Positions 1 to 8,095 of a stretch of DNA of 64,000 bases are shown here, piece after piece; positions within the stretch are counted from its first letter, which is position 1, and the number at the start of each line of letters is the position of its first letter. Below the pieces are notes generated by a model. It was not told the DNA's origin. It searched no databases and saw nothing but the letters and a program-made list of their open reading frames with translations. A program made the position numbers and the translations under genes. The stretch spans positions 372,001 to 436,000 of the forward strand of contig NZ_JXTJ01000008.1 of assembly GCF_001509835.1 (NCBI RefSeq), given 5' to 3'. This stretch comes from Allobosea sp. WAO (lineage in GTDB: Bacteria; Pseudomonadota; Alphaproteobacteria; Rhizobiales; Beijerinckiaceae).

Positions 1-491
1 TTTGGCGCGAGGTCGGTCACGCCGGAAATCGCCCGAACCATGATCGCAAGATGCCCGCAGACGAAACCGGCAATCTCGTTTCCTTGGCCCTTGGCAACTG
101 GTGTGATCGCAGCCAGCGTACAGGCCAGCCCTACGGGCGCCCCGTCATCGGCGAGGCGCAGCCCCATAGCGTCGAGCGAAGAATTGATCACTGGCCCCGG
201 CACCAACTGCGAAGCGATCACGGGGGGCACGACGAAGGCGAAATACAGCTGCGACCAGAGCGAGGCGACCGTCCGCCTATCGCAGCCCGGATATCGGCTT
301 GCGAACCGATCGATGACGTCGGCGAGCGTCGGCAGATCGGCCAGGTCCACAGCCCGAGACACCTCATCTCCACCGTAGTCGGGCAGCACCTTCCCTTGGT
401 ACCAAGACAAGTCTCCAATCAGCACCTCGTCCAGCCTGCGGGCCGTAGCGAGACTCGGGTTTTGCTGCGGCCCGTGTGCTCCCGCGATCAT
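1..491 (-). CDS. fhuF: FhuF-type siderophore-iron reductase, 3' part cut by window edge
   Basis: Reading the minus strand from an ATG at 491 gives 163 residues open to the window edge. The segment DLSWYQGKVLPDYGG and the later AITPVAKGQGNEIAGF and GHLAIMVRAISG fit the FhuF family of cytoplasmic ferric-siderophore reductases. These remove iron from imported siderophores and carry a C-terminal cysteine cluster for a [2Fe-2S] centre; that part lies outside the window, so the key residues cannot be checked. The start overlaps the permease stop by four bases (ATGA), which implies translational coupling and the same operon. Family assignment is from remembered sequence features. Confidence 0.72.
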   Translation of the reverse strand, partial: MIAGAHGPQQNPSLATARRLDEVLIGDLSWYQGKVLPDYGGDEVSRAVDLADLPTLADVIDRFASRYPGCDRRTVASLWSQLYFAFVVPPVIASQLVPGPVINSSLDAMGLRLADDGAPVGLACTLAAITPVAKGQGNEIAGFVCGHLAIMVRAISGVTDLAP

Positions 492-2485
492 CGGCGTGCC
501 CTTCGCAGCAGGTTCAGCACGAACGGACCGGCGAGAAGCGTCGCCACGATCCCGGTCGGAAGCTGCCAGGGAAAGATCACGATGCGGGCGATCCAGTCGG
601 CCAGCACCATCAGGGCACCGCCGATCAAGCTGGTTGCGATCAGCTGCGGCATGACACGGCGAAAGCCGAGCAATCTCCCCAGATGAGGGGCCATCAGGCC
701 AATGAAGGTGAGCGGGCCCACGATGAGCGTCGCGCCTGTGGTGGCAATCGCTGCGATGAGCAGCACCGACAGGCGGCTCTTGCCGAGACCAAGGCCGAGC
801 CCTCTCGCGATACCGCTTCCCAAAGGCAGGATATCGAGCCAGCGGGCCGTCAGCGGCGCGACGAGCAGCAGGATCGCGGCCAGCGTCAGCGCCAGCGCGG
901 CACCCGATGGCGTCACCCGGTGGGTCGAGCCAGCCATCCAGGACACAAGGCCCCCGAGCCGGGGATCGCCGCTGGTCATGGCGAGCGCCGCGAGCCCCGA
1001 GCACAGGGTCGCAATGGAGACGCCGGTTAGGACAAGGCGCTGAGGGGCGAAGGAAGACCGCATACCGACGAGCAGGACGCCGGCGAGCGCCAGTGTTCCG
1101 CCCATGCTCGCTGCAAGGATGGTCCATCCCGCATCGACGGCGGGCGCGATGAGCAACAGGACGATCAATCCAATCGACGCGCCGGCCGAGATGCCCAGAA
1201 TCTCCGGCGCGGCCATCGGATTGCCGGTCAGCCGTTGCATCAGCACGCCGGCCACTCCCAGCATGCTGCCGGCGGCGAAGGAGGCTGCAATCCTGGGCAC
1301 TCGCCATAACCACAACGCGGAAAGTTCCTGGATCGAGCTCCAGTGCCAGCCGCCGTGGTCGCGCCCCATGAAGATCGCGCCCAGGACGGCGGCGAGAATG
1401 ATGCCGATAAGACAAGCGAGGAAGGCCGACCTATGCCCTGCGTCAAAGTGGACTGGCGGCGGCGCCGGTAGGTCGGCCTTCGCCGAGGCGCGACCAGACA
1501 GTCCAAGAAGCAGCAGCGCGCCCATCACCGCCGTGGCAACGCCGGTAGGAATCTCCTGTGCCAGAGGCAGGATCTGCGCGATCTGATCAGTCAACGACAG
1601 TATCGCCGCGCCGTAGAGCGGTGAACGGACCAGCCTTTGCTGAAACGTCCGAGCGCCCGACCTCCTGGCGAGTGCAGGAGCGGCCAGTCCGACAAAGCCC
1701 AGCACGCCCAGGCTCGCGACGACGGCGGTCGAAAGTAGCAAGGCGAGCAGCAATGCGGCGCCTTGGACCGCCGCGAGCGGCACCCCGAGGCTCCTGGCGC
1801 CGCTTTCCTCGATGTCGAGAACCGACAATACCCTTGCCAGCAAAGCCGTGGCGGCAGCGCCTGCTATCAGCACGATAGCCAGCTTCGCGGTATTGCCCCA
1901 GCCGCTTTGGAGCAGCGACCCGCTCTGCCAGATGAACAGCTCGGTCAGATAGTCATGGTTGAGCACCACCAGCGCCGATGCTCCGGCACCGAAGAACAGC
2001 GACACGAGCAGACCTGCCAGGATGACGGAAAGCGGCGAGAAGCGGCGGCCGCCAGCCGCTGCGAAGACGCAGGCCATTGCCACGATGCCGCCGCACAGGG
2101 CGATGGTTTCCCGTCCAAAGTCGAGCAGCATCGGCGCAAAGAGCGTTGCCGCGACCAGCGCCCCATGCGCGCCGGCAGAAATGCCGAGCGTCGTCGGGTC
2201 GGCCAGCGGATTGCGAAGCACCTGCTGGAGGATGACTCCCGCGAGGCCTAGGATCGCGCCTGCAATGGGCGCAATGAAGATCCGCGGCAGCAGCGCGTGA
2301 TGGAACGCCATCTGGCGGGGATCGCTCGCCTCCGGCGCGAACAAGCCCATCATCCATTGCGACGGCTGCAACTCTCCCCAAAGACCAACGAGCGCGAGGC
2401 ATGCGGCTGCAAGCCCCATGAGCGGCAGGATGCCGCCGGAAGATGGTGCAGCCAGCCATGAGCCACTATCGATCTCAGCCCGCAT
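488..2485 (-). CDS. fhuB: Fused FecCD-type iron-siderophore ABC permease (FhuB-like)
   Basis: A 665-residue polytopic inner-membrane protein made of two tandem FecCD permease halves. The first half carries LRNPLADPTTLGISAGAHGA and the second LTGNPMAAPEILGISAGAS, the same conserved loop twice. The length matches E. coli FhuB (about 660), which forms the whole membrane channel as one chain. I chose the ATG at 2485 (MRAEIDSGSW), which overlaps the 3' end of the binding-protein gene by 11 bases; the open frame continues upstream but is arginine-rich and not FhuB-like. No ATPase gene is visible next to it; it may lie beyond the left edge or elsewhere. Confidence 0.88.
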   Translation of the reverse strand: MRAEIDSGSWLAAPSSGGILPLMGLAAACLALVGLWGELQPSQWMMGLFAPEASDPRQMAFHHALLPRIFIAPIAGAILGLAGVILQQVLRNPLADPTTLGISAGAHGALVAATLFAPMLLDFGRETIALCGGIVAMACVFAAAGGRRFSPLSVILAGLLVSLFFGAGASALVVLNHDYLTELFIWQSGSLLQSGWGNTAKLAIVLIAGAAATALLARVLSVLDIEESGARSLGVPLAAVQGAALLLALLLSTAVVASLGVLGFVGLAAPALARRSGARTFQQRLVRSPLYGAAILSLTDQIAQILPLAQEIPTGVATAVMGALLLLGLSGRASAKADLPAPPPVHFDAGHRSAFLACLIGIILAAVLGAIFMGRDHGGWHWSSIQELSALWLWRVPRIAASFAAGSMLGVAGVLMQRLTGNPMAAPEILGISAGASIGLIVLLLIAPAVDAGWTILAASMGGTLALAGVLLVGMRSSFAPQRLVLTGVSIATLCSGLAALAMTSGDPRLGGLVSWMAGSTHRVTPSGAALALTLAAILLLVAPLTARWLDILPLGSGIARGLGLGLGKSRLSVLLIAAIATTGATLIVGPLTFIGLMAPHLGRLLGFRRVMPQLIATSLIGGALMVLADWIARIVIFPWQLPTGIVATLLAGPFVLNLLRRARR

Positions 2486-3416
2486 GGACAACTCCACGCG
2501 CAACGATGCTGTCGAGCTCGCGCGCCAGGCGCACGGCCGTCGGAAGCCCACCGAAAGGAAAAAGGTCCGGAATACGCGCCACACGGCCGGCCGCGACCTG
2601 CGGCAGGCTTTGCCAAAGCGTGCTCGCCGCAAGCAATCGCAGCGCTCGCCTGGTGCGCGGCCCCTGATCGACGAAGACGATCCGCGCCTCCGGCGCTTCC
2701 GCAAGCCGTTCGATGCCGATTCTCGAAAATCCCCAGATCGAAGCCGTCGGCCTGGTCCAAGCGTTGCGAATTCCGCAGCGTTCCATGGTCTCGCCGATCA
2801 GGCCGCCTTTCGCGTGCACCGTGACATGACGGCCATCCGGCTCCAGAACGGCCACGATCAGCCCCGGGCGGATCGAAGCGGCAAGGCTTTTTGCTATCCC
2901 ATCGAAGACCCTCGCAGCCTCTACGATCACAGCTTCGGCGGCCGCTTCCCGCCGGACGGCGGAGGCGACGCGGCGCAGCGCAGCCTCGGCGGCTGCGAGT
3001 GGTGATAGGCCCGTCCCATGGAGTGACATCGCCAATCGGGGAGCGATCCGCAGCTCCAAGGCTTCGTCCGGACCTCGCTCCGACGAGACGATCAGCAAGT
3101 CTGGCTTGAGGCTTGCCAGCAGTTCGAGATTTGGCTGCCAGCGCCCGCCGAGATCGGCGGCGGAGCTCGGCAGCGGCGCGTGCGCGAACTGCCGGCGATA
3201 CCCAGCGCTGTCGGCAACCGCGACGGGGGCGACGCCCAAAGCAAGCAATGCTTCGGCACCGGACCAATCGAGGGCGGCGATGCGAACCCGGCGCGCCGCG
3301 TCCGCCCGCGCGGTATCAGCGGGCAGCGCGGCCCCGGCCAAAGCCAGCGCCGCGAACGCCCGGCGTGTCAGGCCGGAAGAGCCTGCCGAGAGCACCTGCC
3401 TCACGGCGGTTTCCAT
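2475..3416 (-). CDS. fhuD: FhuD-type siderophore substrate-binding protein, Tat signal
   Basis: A 313-residue periplasmic binding protein of the FhuD/FepB superfamily. The N-terminus has a twin-arginine signal (TRRAFAALALAGAALP, about residues 17-32), so it is probably exported folded. Family landmarks include the strand-helix with GVAPVAVAD near residue 60 and LLASLKPDLLIVSSE near 100. It should hand hydroxamate-type ferric siderophores from the outer-membrane receptor to the permease. It follows the receptor gene by 35 bases and overlaps the permease gene, fitting a single receptor-binding protein-permease-reductase transcript. The ligand is not determined by sequence. Confidence 0.85.
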   Translation of the reverse strand: METAVRQVLSAGSSGLTRRAFAALALAGAALPADTARADAARRVRIAALDWSGAEALLALGVAPVAVADSAGYRRQFAHAPLPSSAADLGGRWQPNLELLASLKPDLLIVSSERGPDEALELRIAPRLAMSLHGTGLSPLAAAEAALRRVASAVRREAAAEAVIVEAARVFDGIAKSLAASIRPGLIVAVLEPDGRHVTVHAKGGLIGETMERCGIRNAWTRPTASIWGFSRIGIERLAEAPEARIVFVDQGPRTRRALRLLAASTLWQSLPQVAAGRVARIPDLFPFGGLPTAVRLARELDSIVARGVVHAG

Positions 3417-3451
3417 CGCTCGACTCTACACGAACGGGTCCAGGCTGAGGC

Positions 3452-5968
3452 TCACCATTTGTAGCTTAGAGTCCCGTAGACCGATCGCCGATCGCCGTAG
3501 AAGCAGGCATAGGTGCAGGAGGAAACATACTTCCGGTCAAAGAGATTCTTGGCCGTGACTGCGAGCGAAACACCCCGAAGAGCCGGATTCCGCGCGCCGA
3601 AATCGTATTCGATTGTTGCGTCGGCCAGCGTGTAGGCCGGCACTTCGTAAGCATTTGTCGTATCGAGCGTCTTGCCGATGTAGCGCACCCCGCCACCGAT
3701 CTTCAGCCCCTGCAGGAGCCCGGTCCTGAAAGCGTAGTCCAGCCAAAGCGCGGCCGCATTGCGCGGCACTGCGGCAGGTGTCCTGCCGCGGTCGGCTCCG
3801 TTGCTCCTGGTCACTTCGGCGTCAGTATAGGTGTACGCGCCGACGACCTTCAGGCTCTCGGTCAGATGCGCGACCGCAGAAAGCTCAACGCCTCGTGCCC
3901 GGATCTCGCCCTCCTGGATGTTGAAGGAAGGGTTGTTCGGATCGACGGTGGGCACGTTCTGGCGAGTGATCTCGAAGACCGAGGCGGTGAGCATGCCATT
4001 CCAGCCGAGGGGCTGGTATTTGACGCCGGCCTCCCATTGCTGGCCAGTGGTCGGTTCGAAGGGGCGGGTGCCACGCGCCGGAGAGGTCGTTCCCGATTGC
4101 GGCTGGAACGATGTCGAATAACTGACATAGGGCGCAAGGCCGTTATCGAAGAGGTAGACGAGGCCGACGCGCCCGGTAAAGGCGTTGTCATCGGTCTTCG
4201 TGACGAGGCCCGTCAGGCGGTTGGTCGTGTCCGCTCTGGCCATGTCGTAGCGGCCTCCGAGCAGAAGCACCCATTTCTCGTCGATGGTGATCTGATCCTG
4301 CGCGTAAAGGCCGATCTGGTCGCGCCGCTCCAGCGTATGCGTGTCTGGCCTGGTCGGAATGACGACGGCCGAGCCATAGACCGGTGCGAATGGGTTGAGC
4401 GGCCTTAGATTATTGTAGCCTGCGAACTGCAGCCGCTCGAGCGACGCTTTGGTGTAGTCGAGGCCGACCAGGACGCTGTGGGCCACCGGGCCCGTGTTGA
4501 ATTTCGCCTGAAGTTGGTTGTCGACGCTGACGCCCCAGGCGTCGTCGGTGCGGTTATAGGCGCCGCGCTCCAGCAAGGACTGGTTGCTGCCGGGCACCCA
4601 GCTCCAGGTGTAAGCATGGTTGATCTTCGTCTTCGAAGTGCCGGCCAGCACGTTCTGCCGGAACTGGAAGACATCATTGAAGCGGTGCGAGAACTGATAG
4701 CCGATCGTCGAGACGCTCTGGTCCCATTTGCTCCAGCCCGGTTCGCCAGTGAACAGATTGGTCCCGATCCTGCCGTTCGGGTTTGGCGCGACGGTGCCGG
4801 AGAAGGGATATCCGGCATTGTTGATGGTCTTGTTGACCATATGGCTGGCCAGCAGTGTCAGCTCCGTGTCGGCGTTGGGGGACCATGTCAGGGCCGGCGC
4901 CACATAATAGCGGTCGTCCGGCACGAAATCGATCATCGTGCCGCTGTCACGAGCGAGGCCCGTGACCCGGTACTTCCAGGTCCCGGCCGGATCCAGCGGG
5001 CCGCCTACATCGAAGCTCGCCTGCTTGCGCTCCTGGGAACCGTAGGTGAGGTTCACCTCCCCGAACCGCGTGCCCGTTGGGCGCTTGGTGATGGTGTTGA
5101 CGACACCTCCAGGGGCTGCCTGACCGAAGAGGACCGAGGCCGGCCCCTTGAAGATTTCGACACGCTCGATGCCGAACGGTTCGGCGGCGACGCTGTAGTG
5201 CGGCAGCGGGACCTTGAGGCCGTCGCGGTACATCACGCCGGGATTGGTTCGCACGTCGAAGCCGCGCAGGATGAACGGGTCGTCGGTCCTGTTGAAGCCT
5301 TCCTGCACGATCACGCCGGGCGTGTACTGGACGGCGTCGCCAAGGGTCTGAGCGCCCTGATCCCTGATCTGGTCGCTGGTGACGATATTGACGGTCTGCG
5401 GCGTCCGGATCAGCGGGGTATCCGTCTTGGTGCCGCTGGAACTGCGCGTCGCCACATAACCGTCGACATGGCCGAACGGATTTTGCGCATCGCCGCTGAC
5501 ATTGATCGTCTCCAGCGAAATCGCTCCGTCCGGCAGGGCGCCGGTGGTCACGCTGTTTGCGACCAGCGTCGCGGTGTTGGCACCGGTGATGCGCACATTG
5601 ATGCCACTGCCAGCCAGGATCGTACGCAGCGCCTGGGCCGGAGCGAGCGCACCCGCCACAGCCGTCGAGCGCAGTCCGTCCGCAATGCGCGAGGAATAGC
5701 CGACCTGCCAGCCGCTCTGGCGGATGAACGCGTCGATGGCGGCGGGCATCGGCTGGGCCGGGATCGAGAAGGCGACGACGCGGCCTTGCGCAGCGACTGG
5801 CGGGGGCGCCTGCTGAGCCAGCGCGGCGGTCGGGACACCAAGGCCTGCACAGCCGAGAACCGTGCCCGTCAAGAAGCGAATGGCCAGCTTCCGGTCAGGC
5901 CGCATTGCCGCAGCGCCGTTTCCAGCGCGGTTCCCCACCCCCATCGTCATGCCCAAGTCCCTGTCCAT
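3452..5968 (-). CDS. TonB-dependent siderophore receptor with N-terminal signalling domain
   Basis: An 838-residue outer-membrane receptor. After a signal peptide (ending near AALAQQ, residue 52) comes an STN domain (about residues 64-140, VVAFSIPAQPMPAAIDAF), the part that contacts a FecR regulator. A plug domain (TPQTVNIVTSDQIRDQ, FKGPASVLFGQAAPGGVVN) and a 22-strand barrel ending in the aromatic terminus SYKW follow. The architecture matches FhuA/FoxA/FpvA-type receptors that signal as well as transport. With the upstream sigma factor and FecR gene it forms a cell-surface signalling set. Start is uncertain: ATGs at 5968 and 5950 are both possible, the second preceded by AGGGA. Confidence 0.9.
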   Translation of the reverse strand: MDRDLGMTMGVGNRAGNGAAAMRPDRKLAIRFLTGTVLGCAGLGVPTAALAQQAPPPVAAQGRVVAFSIPAQPMPAAIDAFIRQSGWQVGYSSRIADGLRSTAVAGALAPAQALRTILAGSGINVRITGANTATLVANSVTTGALPDGAISLETINVSGDAQNPFGHVDGYVATRSSSGTKTDTPLIRTPQTVNIVTSDQIRDQGAQTLGDAVQYTPGVIVQEGFNRTDDPFILRGFDVRTNPGVMYRDGLKVPLPHYSVAAEPFGIERVEIFKGPASVLFGQAAPGGVVNTITKRPTGTRFGEVNLTYGSQERKQASFDVGGPLDPAGTWKYRVTGLARDSGTMIDFVPDDRYYVAPALTWSPNADTELTLLASHMVNKTINNAGYPFSGTVAPNPNGRIGTNLFTGEPGWSKWDQSVSTIGYQFSHRFNDVFQFRQNVLAGTSKTKINHAYTWSWVPGSNQSLLERGAYNRTDDAWGVSVDNQLQAKFNTGPVAHSVLVGLDYTKASLERLQFAGYNNLRPLNPFAPVYGSAVVIPTRPDTHTLERRDQIGLYAQDQITIDEKWVLLLGGRYDMARADTTNRLTGLVTKTDDNAFTGRVGLVYLFDNGLAPYVSYSTSFQPQSGTTSPARGTRPFEPTTGQQWEAGVKYQPLGWNGMLTASVFEITRQNVPTVDPNNPSFNIQEGEIRARGVELSAVAHLTESLKVVGAYTYTDAEVTRSNGADRGRTPAAVPRNAAALWLDYAFRTGLLQGLKIGGGVRYIGKTLDTTNAYEVPAYTLADATIEYDFGARNPALRGVSLAVTAKNLFDRKYVSSCTYACFYGDRRSVYGTLSYKW

Positions 5969-6020
5969 TCAGCGGGGCCGGGACATCGCGTCGCGCGATA
6001 TCCGTGCCGCCACTTCTCAA

Positions 6021-6050
6021 GACAGACGGGACCGCCCGATCTCACAAAAA
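6021..6050 (-). promoter_or_regulatory. Candidate ECF-sigma promoter for the receptor gene
   Basis: On the minus strand TTTTTGTGAGA is followed, 16 bases after GTGAGA, by GTC; the GTC lies about 53 bases before the receptor start. The same 11-mer with the same 16-base spacing to GTC occurs before the FecR gene (7088-7117). Two matching elements ahead of two genes of a FecI-type locus suggest the -35/-10 pair read by the locus's own sigma factor. This is inferred from two copies only. Confidence 0.5.
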
Positions 6051-6058
6051 AAGTATGG

Positions 6059-7048
6059 TCAGCGCAGAATGACGATGCCGCCCGGCAGGACAGTCGCGAC
6101 GGCGCCGGCAGCCTCGGCGAGCGAGCGGATCGCGATTTCCGGCTCGTCGAGCCGGTAGCTGCCGCTGACCGCGACCCGTGCCAGCCTGCCATTCGCGAGG
6201 AAGACGCGCCCTGAATAATAGCGCCTCAGATCATCCAGCACTTCGCCGAACGGGCGCTCGGAGAAGCTGATCCGGCCTTCCAGCCATTCCAGCGACCGGG
6301 CCGGCTCGACATGCCTGACCGGCATTAGCGCGCTGGCCGTGACGCTGACGGCATCGCCCGGCTTGAGGCTGGTCGCATCTTCTGGCCGGGACAGCCGCGA
6401 AACGGCGACCTCGCCGCGACTCAGCACGATGGTGTCGGCCTGCGGATCGAAGCGGACCGAAAATGCGGTTCCCTTCACCGCCACCCGCCCGAACCGGCCA
6501 GACACTTTGAAGGGCCGCGCCGTATCCCGCGCAACGTCGAAGAAGGCCTCTCCCTGCAGCAACGTTACGCCACGCCCGCCCTGCTCGAAGTTCAGCGCAA
6601 CCGCAGATCCGGTATTGAGCGTCACCGTCGAGCCATCGGACAGGGGAATTTCCCGACGCTCGCCGACGGCAGTGACGTAGTCCGCACGCAGCCACACCGA
6701 GAAGTCGGACAAATGCGCCGCGCCGAAAGCGAGCATCATTAGCGACGCCACCATCGCTCCCTGCTTGGCGCGCGATCTGCGCCGCTGTCTGCGTTCGTCC
6801 GCGACGCGGCTGGCGGCATCTGCCACGTTGCGTGAGGCGGCCAGAAACTCAGGAGCGCCCCAGACCGACGTCACCTTCGCGAAGGCTCGTTCTCGCCCCG
6901 GGTCGCCATCCAGCCAGTCACGGAATCCGCGAGCCGTGGCTGGATTTCCTGCTTCCGCTTGCAACCGCACAAACCAGTCGAGCGCCTCCACGGCGAACTG
7001 GTCCTCCGTCGCGGTCGCAGCCTGTTCGCCAGTTCTGTCCTGCTGCAC
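6059..7048 (-). CDS. fecR: FecR-family membrane regulator of the ECF sigma factor
   Basis: 329 residues with the FecR layout: a cytoplasmic N-terminal domain (about 1-90, with ALDWFVRLQAE and FRDWLDGDPGRERAF), one membrane segment (about 100-120, VASLMMLAFGAAHL) and a periplasmic FecR domain (GERREIPLSDGSTVTLNTGS). The periplasmic part senses the loaded receptor through its STN domain and the cytoplasmic part controls the sigma factor. The start is a GTG at 7048. The C-terminal FGEVLDDLRRYYSGRVFL stretch is typical of the family. It sits 131 bases after the sigma-factor gene with its own candidate promoter, so it may be transcribed separately. Confidence 0.9.
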   Translation of the reverse strand: MQQDRTGEQAATATEDQFAVEALDWFVRLQAEAGNPATARGFRDWLDGDPGRERAFAKVTSVWGAPEFLAASRNVADAASRVADERRQRRRSRAKQGAMVASLMMLAFGAAHLSDFSVWLRADYVTAVGERREIPLSDGSTVTLNTGSAVALNFEQGGRGVTLLQGEAFFDVARDTARPFKVSGRFGRVAVKGTAFSVRFDPQADTIVLSRGEVAVSRLSRPEDATSLKPGDAVSVTASALMPVRHVEPARSLEWLEGRISFSERPFGEVLDDLRRYYSGRVFLANGRLARVAVSGSYRLDEPEIAIRSLAEAAGAVATVLPGGIVILR

Positions 7049-7087
7049 CTGGGTCGCTCGTTCGGCGTTTGGAATTCCAACCCTTAT

Positions 7088-7117
7088 GACTCTGGATAGG
7101 CTTCCGTCTCACAAAAA
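7088..7117 (-). promoter_or_regulatory. Candidate ECF-sigma promoter for fecR
   Basis: Minus strand TTTTTGTGAGA, then 16 bases after GTGAGA the triplet GTC, 40 bases before the fecR start. It is the partner of the element at 6021-6050: same 11-mer, same spacing. Autoregulation of a FecR gene by its sigma factor is less usual than control of the receptor alone, so the assignment is tentative. Confidence 0.5.
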
Positions 7118-7179
7118 GAATGGACGACGGGAAGTGGCGAGACACCAGAGCGTTGAAATCTCGACGCCCAGGCAGGTGC

Positions 7180-7698
7180 TCAATCGCGTTCAAACCGCGT
7201 CATCGCACCAACACAATGCGCCATGGCCAGCTTGGCATCGTTGTATACGGTGTTGGCGGAAACGCCGAGATGCTGAGCGATCGCCGGATAGGTCCAGCCT
7301 TCGTTCCGGTTCAGTAGCAGCACTGTTCGTGCGCGTTCCGGCAGCCCGAGCAGCGCCTGCTCGAACACTGCCACGCGCTGCCGGTCGATGACCTGCGTTT
7401 CCGGCGAAGGCGCGTCCGAAGCGATGTTGAGGACCGCCTGCTCATCGGTGATCGGGCATTCGACCTGGGCTCTGCGGTACCGGCGCTGCTGTTCATCGTA
7501 TGCGATGTTGCCAGCGGTTCGGCGAAGATAGGCGCGCGGATTCTCGATCGGGCCGTCCGGCGCGGAGGAGAGCAGGCGCAGAAAGGTCTCCTGCGTAGCA
7601 TCGGCGGCATCGGCAGCGTTGCGGAAGCGGCGTAGGAAGAACCGGCGGAGCCGGCCTTCCTCCGAGCGCTGCAGATCGTGAACGAGGTTCCCGAGCAT
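7180..7698 (-). CDS. fecI: FecI-type ECF RNA polymerase sigma factor
   Basis: 172 residues with sigma2 (LRRFFLRRFRNAADAADATQETFLRLL, about 17-43) and sigma4 with a helix-turn-helix (WTYPAIAQHLGVSANTVYNDAKLAM) separated by a linker; no sigma3, as expected for group IV factors. I chose the ATG at 7698, preceded by GAGGAAG at good spacing; the open frame starts 19 codons earlier. Gene order sigma-FecR-receptor is the standard iron-starvation surface-signalling arrangement. A perfect 19-bp palindrome 113 bases upstream may be the iron-responsive operator. Confidence 0.9.
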   Translation of the reverse strand: MLGNLVHDLQRSEEGRLRRFFLRRFRNAADAADATQETFLRLLSSAPDGPIENPRAYLRRTAGNIAYDEQQRRYRRAQVECPITDEQAVLNIASDAPSPETQVIDRQRVAVFEQALLGLPERARTVLLLNRNEGWTYPAIAQHLGVSANTVYNDAKLAMAHCVGAMTRFERD

Positions 7699-7810
7699 CC
7701 AGACTTCCTCAACAGCCGCGAGGATGGCGCAAAATGCCGTGCGGCGACCAGGCAACGGGACATCCGTGGCGCGTTACAGTTTGCCACTTGGTTCGCCACA
7801 AGGCCATAAA

Positions 7811-7829
7811 GCAAGAGAAATTCTCTTGC
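7811..7829. promoter_or_regulatory. Perfect 9-1-9 palindrome upstream of fecI (candidate Fur-type box)
   Basis: GCAAGAGAA, one base A, TTCTCTTGC: exact inverted arms of nine bases. The 19-bp, 9-1-9 geometry is that of Fur-family boxes, and the position 113 bases upstream of the sigma-factor start suits an iron-responsive operator. The bases do not match the E. coli Fur consensus closely, so the regulator's identity is inferred. Confidence 0.45.
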
Positions 7830-8095
7830 AATACCAGATATTTAGATGAATTCTAACCTGTGCGATCCATCTCGCTCTTCTGCATATCTTTCCGCTCGAG
7901 TGCATCAGAGCCGTCCGTTCGTCGCCTCCCTCCAACGCTGAGTTCGAATTGCACATGCTCAACCGCGAGCAAGCCGAACGCGCGCAGACGGCGCTGCTGA
8001 AACGCGCCACTAGCTGACCTTCCAGCTCTGCCTGAAAGCGGACGCCAATGACCACTTCAATGAGCGCAGCATCGCTCGGCGGCGACAACGACGGG
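7830..8095. other. Intergenic stretch between hydrolase 3' end and fecI promoter
   Basis: About 265 bases after the hydrolase stop on the minus strand. No convincing gene or terminator was seen; short frames here have poor coding character. Confidence 0.5.

Noticed and set aside
4478..6214. Long plus-strand open frame (578 codons) opposite the TonB receptor
   Set aside because: Mirror of GC-rich coding sequence; translation is Arg/Gly/Asp/His-rich with no family character, and the receptor on the other strand is clear.
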